Source of the DNA: Aquimarina mytili
GTDB taxonomy: Bacteria > Bacteroidota > Bacteroidia > Flavobacteriales > Flavobacteriaceae
Assembly (NCBI RefSeq): GCF_016735115.1
Contig: NZ_JAERQJ010000001.1
Span: forward strand, 841,501 to 905,500
DNA length: 64,000 nt
Reading direction: 5' to 3'
Every line of letters begins with the position of its first letter. The first letter of the stretch is position 1. Under the pieces are notes generated by a model that ran no database searches, had not been told where the DNA came from, and saw nothing but the letters and a program-made list of their open reading frames with translations. The position numbers and the translations under genes are program-made. Positions 54,063-61,959 of this stretch are shown piece by piece.

Positions 54063-54919
54063 TTGGAAAAGTAAAAGTTCTTCAAACCAATTTTTATGCA
54101 ACAATACAAGATCAAGGACGTTTTGGGTATGCAAAATTTGGTGTGCCAAAAAGTGGAGCAATGGATCAGTTTTCATTTATAATGGCAAATTTATTATTAA
54201 ACAATGATGAGAATGCAGCATGTATTGAATTTGCATTTCAGGATCTCGTCTTGGAGTTTTCTGATACTACTATGATTGCATTAACAGGTGCTAGCATTGA
54301 TGCTTTTTTAAACAATGATGGTGTACAAATGTACCGTAGAATTAATGTTACTAAAGGAGATGTTCTTAAGATTAAAAATTATAAAAAAGGGGTATATGGT
54401 TATGTAGGAATTTTGAAGGGTTTTTTGAATCCGACTGTGTTAAAAAGCAGATCGTATTATAAATCGATAACCACCAATTTTTGTTTAAAAAAGAATGATG
54501 AACTTTCTTATGCTGTTGGTGAGTATACAGATTTTCAGTTTTCTAATATTACAAGACCATTGTTGTTTGATGATCGCGAAACGCTTAAAGCATACCCAGG
54601 GCCAGAATTTTCATTATTGTCTGAAAAACAGCAATCTGTAGTTTCAGATTCGAATTTCACGATTTCCAGAAATATCAATAGAATGGCTATCGTACTGGAA
54701 GAACAGTTGGTTAATGATTTTGCCTCTATGCTTACGGGACCAGTTTTGCCTGGTACGGTTCAGCTCACACCTTCTGGATCATTAATTGTTTTAATGCGAG
54801 ATTGCCAAACTACAGGTGGTTACCCCAGAATTTTACAGTTAAGCGAAGCATCGATTAATTATATTGCTCAAAAACAAGTTGGGGGCACGTTTAGATTTAG
54901 GGTATCTAATACTTTTTAA
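54059..54919 (+). CDS. pxpC: 5-oxoprolinase subunit PxpC (KipA family)
   Basis: Third 5-oxoprolinase subunit, 286 residues, of the biotin-dependent-carboxyltransferase-like family. N-terminal VLQTNFYATIQDQGRFGYAKFGVPKSGAMDQFSFIMANLLL and C-terminal TGPVLPGTVQLTPSGSLIVLMRDCQTTGGYPRI are diagnostic. Mid-region LKAYPGPEF is conserved. It overlaps pxpB by 4 nt and is the last gene of the operon. It is somewhat short relative to some KipA proteins, but all key motifs remain. Confidence 0.94.
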   Translation: MIGKVKVLQTNFYATIQDQGRFGYAKFGVPKSGAMDQFSFIMANLLLNNDENAACIEFAFQDLVLEFSDTTMIALTGASIDAFLNNDGVQMYRRINVTKGDVLKIKNYKKGVYGYVGILKGFLNPTVLKSRSYYKSITTNFCLKKNDELSYAVGEYTDFQFSNITRPLLFDDRETLKAYPGPEFSLLSEKQQSVVSDSNFTISRNINRMAIVLEEQLVNDFASMLTGPVLPGTVQLTPSGSLIVLMRDCQTTGGYPRILQLSEASINYIAQKQVGGTFRFRVSNTF

Positions 54920-54954
54920 TTTCAAATGATATCAATTTTATTTTGTTAATAAAA

Positions 54955-55000
54955 AGGGGGGTAAAATCCCCTAGGACCTACAGGGGGAAAATCCCCTGCT
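54955..55000. promoter_or_regulatory. GC-rich tandem GGGG/CCCC element
   Basis: Two near-identical units 25 nt apart in otherwise AT-rich DNA: GGGGGGTAAAATCCCCT (54956-54972) and AGGGGGAAAATCCCCTG (54982-54998). Each can form a short hairpin (4 to 6 bp), and the CCCCT of unit 1 can also pair with the AGGGG of unit 2. The second unit is followed after five bases by TTTTTT, so it may be the pxp terminator, a tandem operator for the downstream cassette, or both. The remaining interval to 55162 shows nothing else clear. Confidence 0.5.
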
Positions 55001-55162
55001 TACATTTTTTATGAGTATAATACAGCTTAGTTAAGTCCTTAGTATATATCGTGTTAACAAGGGATTAAATATTTTTAAACTCTGAAAAAGGTAGGGTGTA
55101 TTTGCGTAAAAGGCTGTTTTTTAAATATATTAGCGATTACTAACCCTAAAAAAAGTAATGTA

Positions 55163-55558
55163 ATGGCAAAAAAAGTACCTAAAAAGTGTATTACAGTAGA
55201 CGAAGCTAGAGAACTACAAAAAGTATGGTGTGATACACGTACACCCGAGATAGATAAATGTATTGGATTTCAAGACACCCGAGAGTTTTGGTGGAGCGTA
55301 GAAGAATTAGAGGAATATCTTAAATATGTAAAAAAACAATCCAAAAAACAAGGGATCGATGATCCTGGAATTAGAATATATTTTGGTGCGTATCCTGAAT
55401 CAAAATGCAAAATGCATAGAGGATATTCTACTGTGTTTTTAGCACCAACGGGTGCACCTGCTGGTAGTTTTGGTAAAGGTGGAGATAGTGCTTCTAATAA
55501 TTATGAAATACAGCCAATGAATGGTGCTGGAGCAGGCTTTCCTCCGAAAGATTATTAA
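55163..55558 (+). CDS. Small conserved-looking hypothetical protein, sensory cassette
   Basis: A 131-residue cytoplasmic protein that I cannot assign. It starts MAKKVPKKCITVDEARELQKVWCDTR. A helical acidic segment (SVEELEEYLKYVKKQSKKQGIDDPGIRIYFGAYPESKCKMHRGYSTVFLAPTG) follows. The C-terminus is Gly- and Asn-rich (GSFGKGGDSASNNYEIQPMNGAGAGFPPKDY). Three Cys (9, 23, 33) and a later Cys could bind metal or form disulfides, but no classic motif is seen. It ends 3 nt before the membrane-protein gene, and the four genes 55163-57773 look like one transcript. A sensing or target role in the cassette is inference. Confidence 0.7.
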   Translation: MAKKVPKKCITVDEARELQKVWCDTRTPEIDKCIGFQDTREFWWSVEELEEYLKYVKKQSKKQGIDDPGIRIYFGAYPESKCKMHRGYSTVFLAPTGAPAGSFGKGGDSASNNYEIQPMNGAGAGFPPKDY

Positions 55559-55561
55559 AAA

Positions 55562-56254
55562 ATGTACTTGCTAATTATTGTAAATATATTTGAACTCTTA
55601 GCTGCATTGGTAGGGAGTTATACTATGAAAAAATACCGAGTTAGAAAATTGACTCGGTATTTCGTGTATTTTTTGTGGCTTACAGTTTTTGTAGAATTAA
55701 TATTTGGTTGGATTCCCTGGTTTGTTTATAAAATAGATTCAATTTCTCATTTAAAACAGACATTTTTAGGTAATAATCACTGGGCTTATAATGTTTATTT
55801 TATTATAAGTTTTTTGTTTTACATCTTTTTTTTCAAAGAAAATATACATTCAAAAAAAATAAAACTTTTCTTAAGTGTATTAATGTTTCTATATGTGATT
55901 GCTTCAACTTCAAATTTGATTTTTACAAATGTGTTTTTTGAAGGAACTTCTCCAGTTACTTACATTTTTGGAGCTATTTTAATATTCTTAAGTGTGATGC
56001 TTTATTTTTACGAAATATTGAAAAGTGATACTATTTTATCATTTCATAAAAGCCTTCCATTTTATATAGCAATAGGAGCAATGGTGTTTCATTTAATTGT
56101 TACACCGCTATTTATTTATATTCAGTATAATTCAGTGCAAAATCCGGATTTTGTTCAGGTTCGTAAAATAATACTTAATAGTGCAAATATTTTTCTGTAT
56201 ACTTGCTATACTATTGGTTTTATAGTATGCTCGAAAAAGAACAGATCTTATTAA
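55562..56254 (+). CDS. Polytopic membrane protein of the sensory cassette
   Basis: A 230-residue integral membrane protein with about six predicted hydrophobic segments (for example LLIIVNIFELLAALVGSYTM; YFVYFLWLTVFVELIFGWIPWFVY; VYFIISFLFYIFFF; LFLSVLMFLYVIAS; YIFGAILIFLSVMLYFYEIL; LPFYIAIGAMVFHLIVTPLFIYI). It lacks enzymatic motifs. Its 3' end overlaps the ATG of the kinase gene (56227) by about 28 nt. The downstream kinase has only one membrane segment and no periplasmic sensor, so this protein may supply signal input. No named family was recognised with confidence. Confidence 0.75.
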   Translation: MYLLIIVNIFELLAALVGSYTMKKYRVRKLTRYFVYFLWLTVFVELIFGWIPWFVYKIDSISHLKQTFLGNNHWAYNVYFIISFLFYIFFFKENIHSKKIKLFLSVLMFLYVIASTSNLIFTNVFFEGTSPVTYIFGAILIFLSVMLYFYEILKSDTILSFHKSLPFYIAIGAMVFHLIVTPLFIYIQYNSVQNPDFVQVRKIILNSANIFLYTCYTIGFIVCSKKNRSY

Positions 56255-57009
56255 TAATATACTTTACCATTATTATTTCATTTTTTATAGTATTTGGTAT
56301 AGTTTTCTTTATTGCCTTCCAACGCAGAAAAAATAAATTACTTCTCGATAAGTTTAAAGCCGAACAACGGTATGAAGATGAGATCTTTAAATCCCGAATA
56401 GAGATACAAGAACAGGCACTTAAAAATGTAAGTTGGGAGCTTCATGATAATATTGGTCAGTTATTGTCGACAGCTGTGATGCAAATCAATATCATGAGCA
56501 CAACCATTGATAAAAATGCTACAGATTCTCTCAACGATGTACGCAAATTGGTTGGAGATAGCCTTCAGGAAATACGCAACCTGTCCAAAACCTTAAATAA
56601 TGAGGTAATTCATAATATTGGTCTAGAAAAGTCGATACAAGTAGAATTGGATCGATTCGAAAAGCTTCGCTTTTTAAAAACAAAACTTTTGGTCACTGGA
56701 GAAGAGTTTCATATCGATCCTAAGGATGAGATTATTTTATACCGTATTATCCAGGAGTTTTTTTCAAATACGATAAAATATGCGGAGGCTTCAAATTTAG
56801 AAGTAGAATTGAAGTATTCTCCGGATAGTTTAGATATTAAGGTGCAAGAAGATGGTGTTGGCTTTGATATGAAATCTGTTCAGGCTAATTCTGGATTGTT
56901 AAACATGAAAAGCCGGGCTGCAATGGTTAAAGCAAATTATGAATATAAATCAGCCCCAGGTGAAGGAGTTATGCTTAGATTATCTTACCCCGCTAAGCAT
57001 AAAGATTGA
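56227..57009 (+). CDS. HisKA_3 sensor histidine kinase with single membrane anchor
   Basis: A 260-residue kinase from the ATG at 56227 (MLEKEQILLIIYFTIIISFFIV); an ATG at 56203 would add eight residues inside the previous gene. One membrane segment (about 8-30) leads to a coiled coil and a HisKA_3 domain with His73 (SWELHDNIGQLLSTAV). A HATPase follows (QEFFSNTIKYAE; EDGVGFD; LLNMKSRAAM). There is no sensor domain, which suggests input through a partner protein. HisKA_3 kinases pair with LuxR-type regulators, and the next gene is one. Confidence 0.88.
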   Translation: MLEKEQILLIIYFTIIISFFIVFGIVFFIAFQRRKNKLLLDKFKAEQRYEDEIFKSRIEIQEQALKNVSWELHDNIGQLLSTAVMQINIMSTTIDKNATDSLNDVRKLVGDSLQEIRNLSKTLNNEVIHNIGLEKSIQVELDRFEKLRFLKTKLLVTGEEFHIDPKDEIILYRIIQEFFSNTIKYAEASNLEVELKYSPDSLDIKVQEDGVGFDMKSVQANSGLLNMKSRAAMVKANYEYKSAPGEGVMLRLSYPAKHKD

Positions 57010-57122
57010 TTTAAGTATATTTATACTCTAAAAAATACAGGAGGCTTTGGTAATTGTAACAATGCTAGATCAAATAATTGTTAATTGGATCTCCTAATTT
57101 TTTGAAAAACACACAAATAGAA

Positions 57123-57773
57123 ATGATGAAGAAAAAGACTATAGTAATTGTTGATGATCATCTTTTGTTTGCACAATCTCTGGAGAGCTTGATAACAAAA
57201 CTTGAAGAATACGAAGTTTTGGCAATTCTAAAGAACGGAAAAGAGCTTACCCAATATTATCTACATAAGAGAAAAAAACCTGATTTAATTCTTTTGGATG
57301 TAAAAATGCCGGTGATGGACGGGGTGCAAACAATGCAATGGCTCAAAAAAAATAGGCCAGAGCAAAAGGTTTTAGCACTTACTATGGAAGACGATGAAGA
57401 AACCATCATTAAAATGCTTAGAGCAGGAGCAAAGGGGTATTTATTGAAAGATATTCATCCAGAGAATTTTGAATTTGCTATGAAGATGGTTATCGAACAA
57501 GGTTTTTATTATTCTGGTAAAGTCGAAAGTGCATTAAAACATTCTGAAGGTTTTGACCCGGTTGAAGATTTTCAGGAAAGGTTAACCGATAAAGAAAGAG
57601 GGTTTTTGAAATACGCGTGTTCAGAACTTACATATAAGGATATTGCTGCAGAGATGGGATTGAGTCCTAAAACTATAGAAAACTATAGAGAGACGGTGTT
57701 TAAAAAACTACAAGTAAAAACCCGGGTAGGTTTAGTGATCTATTGTATTAAAAATAATTTATTTAAGATATAG
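57123..57773 (+). CDS. LuxR/NarL-family response regulator of the sensory cassette
   Basis: Response regulator of about 216 residues from the ATG at 57123 (MMKKKTIVIVDDHLLFAQSLESL); an in-frame TTG at 57078 is unlikely. The acceptor is Asp59 (LILLDVKMPVMDG), and LRAGAKGYLLKDIHPENFEFAM follows. The LuxR-type helix-turn-helix is near the C-terminus (LTDKERGFLKYACSELTYKDIAAEMGLSPKTIENYRETVFKKLQVKTRVGLV). It is the natural partner of the preceding kinase. Its target site is unknown; the GC-rich element at 54955 is a candidate. Confidence 0.9.
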   Translation: MMKKKTIVIVDDHLLFAQSLESLITKLEEYEVLAILKNGKELTQYYLHKRKKPDLILLDVKMPVMDGVQTMQWLKKNRPEQKVLALTMEDDEETIIKMLRAGAKGYLLKDIHPENFEFAMKMVIEQGFYYSGKVESALKHSEGFDPVEDFQERLTDKERGFLKYACSELTYKDIAAEMGLSPKTIENYRETVFKKLQVKTRVGLVIYCIKNNLFKI

Positions 57774-57780
57774 TAAAACC

Positions 57781-57860
57781 CTATTTTGAAAAGCTTTGAA
57801 AGCGTATTCAAAATAGTAGGTTGAACTAATCCCGCTGTAGAGCGGGATCTATTAGGGTAT
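57781..57860. other. Inverted-repeat cluster downstream of the regulator gene
   Basis: CTATTTTGAA (57781-57790) pairs with TTCAAAATAG (57807-57816). A second, GC-rich hairpin ATCCCGCT/AGCGGGAT around GTAG lies at 57829-57848. Neither has a clear U-run. They sit 8-75 nt after the regulator stop and probably close that transcript or form a protective 3' structure. Confidence 0.5.
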
Positions 57861-57905
57861 TGTGTTGATTATTTTGAAAAGGATATAACTTTCATATAAT
57901 TTTTC

Positions 57906-57913
57906 TATATTTG
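57906..57913 (+). promoter_or_regulatory. -7 promoter box of the ilv operon
   Basis: TATATTTG matches TAnnTTTG and lies 8 nt before the first leader-peptide ATG, so that message would be almost leaderless. No -33 element with the expected spacing was found, which lowers confidence. Confidence 0.5.
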
Positions 57914-57921
57914 AATTGTAT

Positions 57922-57984
57922 ATGAAAAGCAACAACCCATATAATATAAACGTCATTAGTATTAAAGTGATTATTTCGCCTTGA
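57922..57984 (+). CDS. ilv leader peptide 1 (Ile/Val-rich)
   Basis: A 20-residue ORF, MKSNNPYNINVISIKVIISP, with 7 Ile/Val codons concentrated in residues 9-18. It is followed 30 nt later by an intrinsic terminator. The stop codon is 3 nt upstream of the antiterminator arm at 57987, the arrangement expected for ribosome-mediated attenuation: a ribosome stalled on Ile/Val codons leaves the arm free, while one reaching the stop covers it. It is too short for ordinary gene finders. Confidence 0.75.
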   Translation: MKSNNPYNINVISIKVIISP

Positions 57985-57986
57985 TG

Positions 57987-58021
57987 GGGATGTTTATACT
58001 ATGTTAGAGATATAAAATCCC
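57987..58021 (+). promoter_or_regulatory. Antiterminator hairpin of attenuator 1
   Basis: GGGATGTTTATA (57987-57998) pairs with TATAAAATCCC (58011-58021): 11 base pairs with one bulged G and a 12-nt loop. The right arm overlaps the left arm of terminator 1 (58014-58027), so the two structures are mutually exclusive. Confidence 0.75.
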
Positions 58022-58046
58022 TTTTTTCTAAAAAAGGGATTTTTTT
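58014..58046 (+). terminator. Attenuator terminator 1 of the ilv operon
   Basis: A 14-bp perfect stem, AAAATCCCTTTTTT (58014-58027) with AAAAAAGGGATTTT (58030-58043) around CT, followed by further T. It lies between leader peptides 1 and 2. Confidence 0.88.
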
Positions 58047-58063
58047 ATACACATAAATTTAGA

Positions 58064-58129
58064 ATGAATAAAGTAAAAAACAATATCGTTATCGTCATTA
58101 TTATTATCGTGATTATGTATTTGCGATAA
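58064..58129 (+). CDS. ilv leader peptide 2 (ten consecutive Ile/Val codons)
   Basis: A 21-residue ORF beginning MNKVKNN and containing the uninterrupted run IVIVIIIIVI (residues 8-17), then MYLR and stop. Ten adjacent branched-chain codons are the hallmark of an ilv attenuation leader. It lies downstream of terminator 1 and no separate promoter is evident, so it is translated only on transcripts that have passed the first attenuator. Its first bases, ATGAATAAAGTAAAAAAC, are repeated with one change at 58141. Confidence 0.9.
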   Translation: MNKVKNNIVIVIIIIVIMYLR

Positions 58130-58164
58130 GGGATATTGATATGACTAAAGTAAAAAACTCCCTT
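58128..58164 (+). promoter_or_regulatory. Candidate antiterminator of attenuator 2
   Basis: AAGGGA (58128-58133), overlapping the leader-2 stop codon, can pair with TCCCTT (58159-58164) in the left arm of terminator 2. It is only 6 bp with a 25-nt loop, weaker than antiterminator 1, but correctly placed: a ribosome at the stop codon would mask it. Confidence 0.5.
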
Positions 58165-58187
58165 CAAAAAGTGAAGGGAGTTTTTTT
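58152..58187 (+). terminator. Attenuator terminator 2 of the ilv operon
   Basis: A 15-bp perfect stem, AAAAAACTCCCTTCA (58152-58166) with TGAAGGGAGTTTTTT (58172-58186) around AAAAG, ending in T. It is downstream of the leader-2 stop by 22 nt. Confidence 0.9.
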
Positions 58188-58349
58188 GGTTTTAACATCA
58201 TGTTGAATAAAAAATTAACATATAGTGATTGTAAATATTTTGCACTTAAGTATCTGTTTATCAGTTGTTAATAAGGATATGGTGTTAAGTGGATATTGTA
58301 AGGGAATTGAATAATATACAATGGTTTAGCTACAACAAAATAATTTTAT

Positions 58350-58390
58350 ACTGTGGTTTATTTGTTAAGGTAAGAATACCGCAGTTTTTT
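58350..58390 (+). terminator. Third, weaker hairpin before ilvD
   Basis: ACTGTGGT (58350-58357) pairs with ACCGCAGT (58378-58385) including one wobble, around a 20-nt loop, followed by TTTTT. It is 41 nt before the ilvD ATG. It could be a third terminator or a 5' structure of the ilvD message. Between 58188 and 58349 no Ile/Val-rich ORF was seen. Confidence 0.4.
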
Positions 58391-58431
58391 AGTTAAAAAA
58401 TTAAATAATCCTCAAAAAACTAAATATTAGA

Positions 58432-60108
58432 ATGAGTATCAATAAATATAGTAAACAAGTCACACAAGATGACACACAACCTGCAGCACAAGCAATGTTG
58501 CATGCTATTGGTTTGACCGATGAAGACTTTACCAAACCATTAGTTGGTATTGCAAGTACAGGGTATGAAGGTAACCCATGTAACATGCATCTTAATGATT
58601 TGGCCAAATTAGTAAAGAAAGGAACTAAAGAAGAAGATGTCGTTGGATTGATTTTTAATACTATTGGAGTAAGTGATGGAATTTCTATGGGGACTCCAGG
58701 TATGCGCTTTTCATTGCCGTCAAGAGATGTAATTGCTGATTCTATGGAAACTGTCGTACAAGCTATGTCTTATGATGGTATGGTTACTGTCGTGGGATGT
58801 GATAAAAACATGCCAGGAGCATTAATGGCTATGTTACGATTAAATCGTCCGGCAATATTAGTGTACGGAGGAACAATTGCATCTGGATGTCATGAAGGTA
58901 AAAAGCTCGATGTGGTTTCAGCTTTTGAAGCTTGGGGAGAGAAAGTTGCAGGAACTATTAGTCAAACAGAATATAAAAATGTTATAGAAAAAGCTTGCCC
59001 TGGAGCAGGAGCTTGTGGCGGAATGTACACAGCAAATACTATGGCGTCTGCCATAGAAGCCTTAGGGATGTCCTTACCATATAACTCCTCTAATCCAGCA
59101 ATAAGCAAAAACAAAGAAGAAGAAAGCATTGCTGCCGGTCGTGCTATGCGATTACTTTTAGAAAAAGATATTAAACCTAAGGATATAGTCACTAAAAAAG
59201 CTCTTGAGAATGCTATTCGATTAGTAACCGTTCTAGGGGGGTCTACCAATGCGGTATTACACTTTTTGGCAATTGCTCGTGCAGCAGATGTAGAATTTAC
59301 GCTAGCAGATTTTCAAAGAATTAGTGATGAAACTCCTTTTCTGGCTGATTTAAAACCCAGTGGAAAATACCTTATGGAAGATGTACATGATGTTGGAGGA
59401 ATCCCGGCGGTATTAAAATATCTTCTTAAGAAAGGATTGTTACATGGAGATTGCTTAACCGTAACCGGAAAGACTTTAGCCGAAAATCTACTAGAAGTTC
59501 CTGATCTTACCGAGGGGCAAGATGTAATAAAGCCTCTAGAGAACCCAATCAAACAAACCGGACATCTTAGAATTATGTTTGGAAATCTTGCAGAAGATGG
59601 ATGTGTGGCAAAAATAACTGGAAAAGAAGGACTGCGTTTTGAAGGAAAAGCAAAGGTTTTTAATGGAGAGTATGCTGCAAATGACGGTATTCGCGACGGT
59701 AAAGTCGAAAAAGGAGATGTAGTCGTCATTCGATACGAAGGACCAAAAGGAGGACCTGGTATGCCAGAAATGCTAAAACCTACAGCGGCCATTATGGGAG
59801 CTGGTCTTGGTAAAGATGTAGCACTCATAACAGATGGAAGATTTTCTGGTGGAACTCATGGTTTTGTTGTAGGACATATTACTCCTGAAGCACAAGAAGG
59901 CGGCTTGATTGGTTTAGTGAAAGATGGAGATATTATTACAATTGACGCCGAAACAAATTCTATTGCAGTAGCTATTGATGATGCAGAGATTGAAAAAAGA
60001 AAAGCAATTTGGGAGCAGCCAGAACTAAAGTTTAAAAGAGGGGTATTGTATAAATATGCAAGAACGGTATCATCAGCTTCAGAAGGTTGTGTTACTGATG
60101 AATTCTAA
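58432..60108 (+). CDS. ilvD: Dihydroxy-acid dehydratase
   Basis: Fe-S dehydratase producing the 2-keto acids of isoleucine and valine, 558 residues. Cluster cysteines are in VGCDKNMPG and [12 protein letters not shown], with a third in the N-terminal [24 protein letters not shown], the substrate motif [21 protein letters not shown] and the [11 protein letters not shown] region are intact. It is the first structural gene after the tandem attenuator and is followed by ilvB at 115 nt. Confidence 0.97.
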   Translation: MSINKYSKQVTQDDTQPAAQAMLHAIGLTDEDFTKPLVGIASTGYEGNPCNMHLNDLAKLVKKGTKEEDVVGLIFNTIGVSDGISMGTPGMRFSLPSRDVIADSMETVVQAMSYDGMVTVVGCDKNMPGALMAMLRLNRPAILVYGGTIASGCHEGKKLDVVSAFEAWGEKVAGTISQTEYKNVIEKACPGAGACGGMYTANTMASAIEALGMSLPYNSSNPAISKNKEEESIAAGRAMRLLLEKDIKPKDIVTKKALENAIRLVTVLGGSTNAVLHFLAIARAADVEFTLADFQRISDETPFLADLKPSGKYLMEDVHDVGGIPAVLKYLLKKGLLHGDCLTVTGKTLAENLLEVPDLTEGQDVIKPLENPIKQTGHLRIMFGNLAEDGCVAKITGKEGLRFEGKAKVFNGEYAANDGIRDGKVEKGDVVVIRYEGPKGGPGMPEMLKPTAAIMGAGLGKDVALITDGRFSGGTHGFVVGHITPEAQEGGLIGLVKDGDIITIDAETNSIAVAIDDAEIEKRKAIWEQPELKFKRGVLYKYARTVSSASEGCVTDEF

Positions 60109-60223
60109 TATAATCTGGTACAGAAAGTATAGGTAGGTTTCAATTAGAAAACATTTCCGAAATGACGGGAATCAAAATGAATTTTTTTCTAGTGATTACT
60201 AGAGCTTAAATAAGAGCAAGCGT

Positions 60224-61957
60224 ATGGAAACACAAACGCAAACAATTGAAAAGAAAACAAAAGTGGAAACAAAGCGTATGACTGGTGCAGAAGCAGTAAT
60301 CAGGTGTCTTTTGGCAGAAGGAGTAGATTTGATTTATGGGTATCCAGGTGGAGCCATTATGCCAGTATATGATGAATTGTATAAGTTTCAGGATCAATTA
60401 CATCATGTATTAACTCGGCACGAACAAGGTGCTACTCATGCGGCACAAGGATATGCAAGAACCAGTGGAAAAGTAGGTGTGGCTATTGCTACTTCGGGAC
60501 CAGGAGCGACTAATTTTGTAACAGGGATTGCAGATGCGCAGATTGATTCTACGCCTATGGTATGTATTACCGGTCAGGTAGGGTCACATTTATTGGGATC
60601 TGATGCATTTCAGGAAACCGATATTATCGGGATCTCTACTCCAATTACGAAGTGGAACCACCAGGTGACAAAAGCAGAAGATATTCCAACTGTTTTGGCA
60701 AAAGCTTTTTATATAGCCAAATCTGGACGTCCAGGCCCTGTATTAGTTGATATCACTAAAGATGCCCAGTTTGGAGAGTTGGATTTTGCTTACGAAAAAT
60801 GTAAAGGAGTGCGCAGCTATAAGCCCGTTCCTAAAACAGATCCAAAGAGTATAGAAAAAGCTGCTAAATTGATTAATGAGGCTAAAAAACCAATGATCGT
60901 TTTTGGCCAGGGTGTTATTTTAGGTGAGGCCGAAGAGGAATTAAAAAACTTTATAGAAAAATCTGGAATACCATCAGCATGGACAATTTTAGGGTTATCC
61001 GCATTGCCAACCGCACATCCTCTTAATGTAGGAATGGTTGGGATGCATGGTAATTATGGTCCAAATAAATTAACTAATGAATGTGATCTTCTATTGGCGA
61101 TAGGAATGCGTTTTGATGATCGTGTAACCGGTAATTTAAATACCTATGCCAAGCAAGCTAAAATCATTCATTTTGAAATTGACCCGGCAGAGGTAAATAA
61201 AAATGTAAAAGCAGATGTTGCTGTAATGGGAGATGTAAAAAACACACTCTCGCAGATCTTGCCTTTGGTTCAATCTAATTCTCATGATGCTTGGTTACAA
61301 GAATTCAAAGATTATGATGTAATAGAATATGATAAAGTAATCAAAGAAGAATTGTTTCCTTCCAAAGATGGGCTTTCTATGGGCGAGGTACTTAGAGGAA
61401 TTAATGAAGAGACCAAGGGAGATGCTGTTATAGTATCAGACGTAGGGCAGCATCAGATGATTGCCTGTCGTTATGCAGAGTTTACAACCTCTAAGAGTAA
61501 TGTAACATCTGGAGGTTTAGGAACTATGGGGTTTGCCTTACCAGCAGCGATTGGTGCCAAAATGGGAGCTCCAGAGAGAGAAGTAGTAGCGATTATTGGC
61601 GATGGTGGTTATCAGATGACCATCCAAGAATTAGGTACTATTTTTCAGACTAGAGTACCGGTAAAGATTGTAGTATTAAATAATGATTTTCTTGGGATGG
61701 TGCGACAATGGCAACAGCTATTTTTTGATAAGCGATATGCATCTACAGAAATGGTGAACCCAGATTTTGTGACCATTGCAAAAGGATATCATATCGAGGC
61801 TAAAAGAGTTACCAAACGTGAGGATTTGCAAGATGCTATTGCTGAGATGATTGCTAGTAAAGAGCCTTACTTTTTAGAAGTATGTGTAGAAAAAGAAAAT
61901 AATGTATTTCCTATGATCCCAACAGGAGCATCGGTTTCTGATATAAGATTAGAATAG
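60224..61957 (+). CDS. ilvB: Acetolactate synthase large subunit
   Basis: ThDP enzyme forming acetolactate or acetohydroxybutyrate, 577 residues. The N-terminal METQTQTIEKKTKVETKRM extension precedes the fold starting at TGAEAVIRCLLAEGVDLIYGYPGGAIMPVYDEL. The catalytic Glu is in TRHEQGATHAAQGYAR. The ThDP motif is IIGDGGYQMTIQELGTI...NNDFLGMVRQWQ. It is 2 nt upstream of the small subunit gene. The gap to ilvD holds no clear terminator, so the operon is continuous. Confidence 0.96.
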   Translation: METQTQTIEKKTKVETKRMTGAEAVIRCLLAEGVDLIYGYPGGAIMPVYDELYKFQDQLHHVLTRHEQGATHAAQGYARTSGKVGVAIATSGPGATNFVTGIADAQIDSTPMVCITGQVGSHLLGSDAFQETDIIGISTPITKWNHQVTKAEDIPTVLAKAFYIAKSGRPGPVLVDITKDAQFGELDFAYEKCKGVRSYKPVPKTDPKSIEKAAKLINEAKKPMIVFGQGVILGEAEEELKNFIEKSGIPSAWTILGLSALPTAHPLNVGMVGMHGNYGPNKLTNECDLLLAIGMRFDDRVTGNLNTYAKQAKIIHFEIDPAEVNKNVKADVAVMGDVKNTLSQILPLVQSNSHDAWLQEFKDYDVIEYDKVIKEELFPSKDGLSMGEVLRGINEETKGDAVIVSDVGQHQMIACRYAEFTTSKSNVTSGGLGTMGFALPAAIGAKMGAPEREVVAIIGDGGYQMTIQELGTIFQTRVPVKIVVLNNDFLGMVRQWQQLFFDKRYASTEMVNPDFVTIAKGYHIEAKRVTKREDLQDAIAEMIASKEPYFLEVCVEKENNVFPMIPTGASVSDIRLE

Positions 61958-61959
61958 TT

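Noticed and set aside
55163-55558. Zinc-finger or rubredoxin-like protein
   Set aside because: The cysteines are widely spaced and do not form CX2C pairs, so no metal-binding family is claimed.
57829-57848. GC-rich hairpin ATCCCGCT/AGCGGGAT as an intrinsic terminator
   Set aside because: No U-run follows on either strand; kept only as a structured intergenic element.
58081-58110. ATC/GTT/ATT-rich stretch as a simple microsatellite
   Set aside because: It is in frame in a 21-codon ORF with start and stop, ends before a perfect terminator and lies upstream of ilv genes; a leader peptide explains it better than a simple repeat.
58201-58272. Third leader ORF (MLNKKLTYSDCKYFALKYLFISC) before ilvD
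   Set aside because: It has scattered Leu residues but no cluster of Ile/Val/Leu codons and no terminator directly after it, so it does not fit attenuation.
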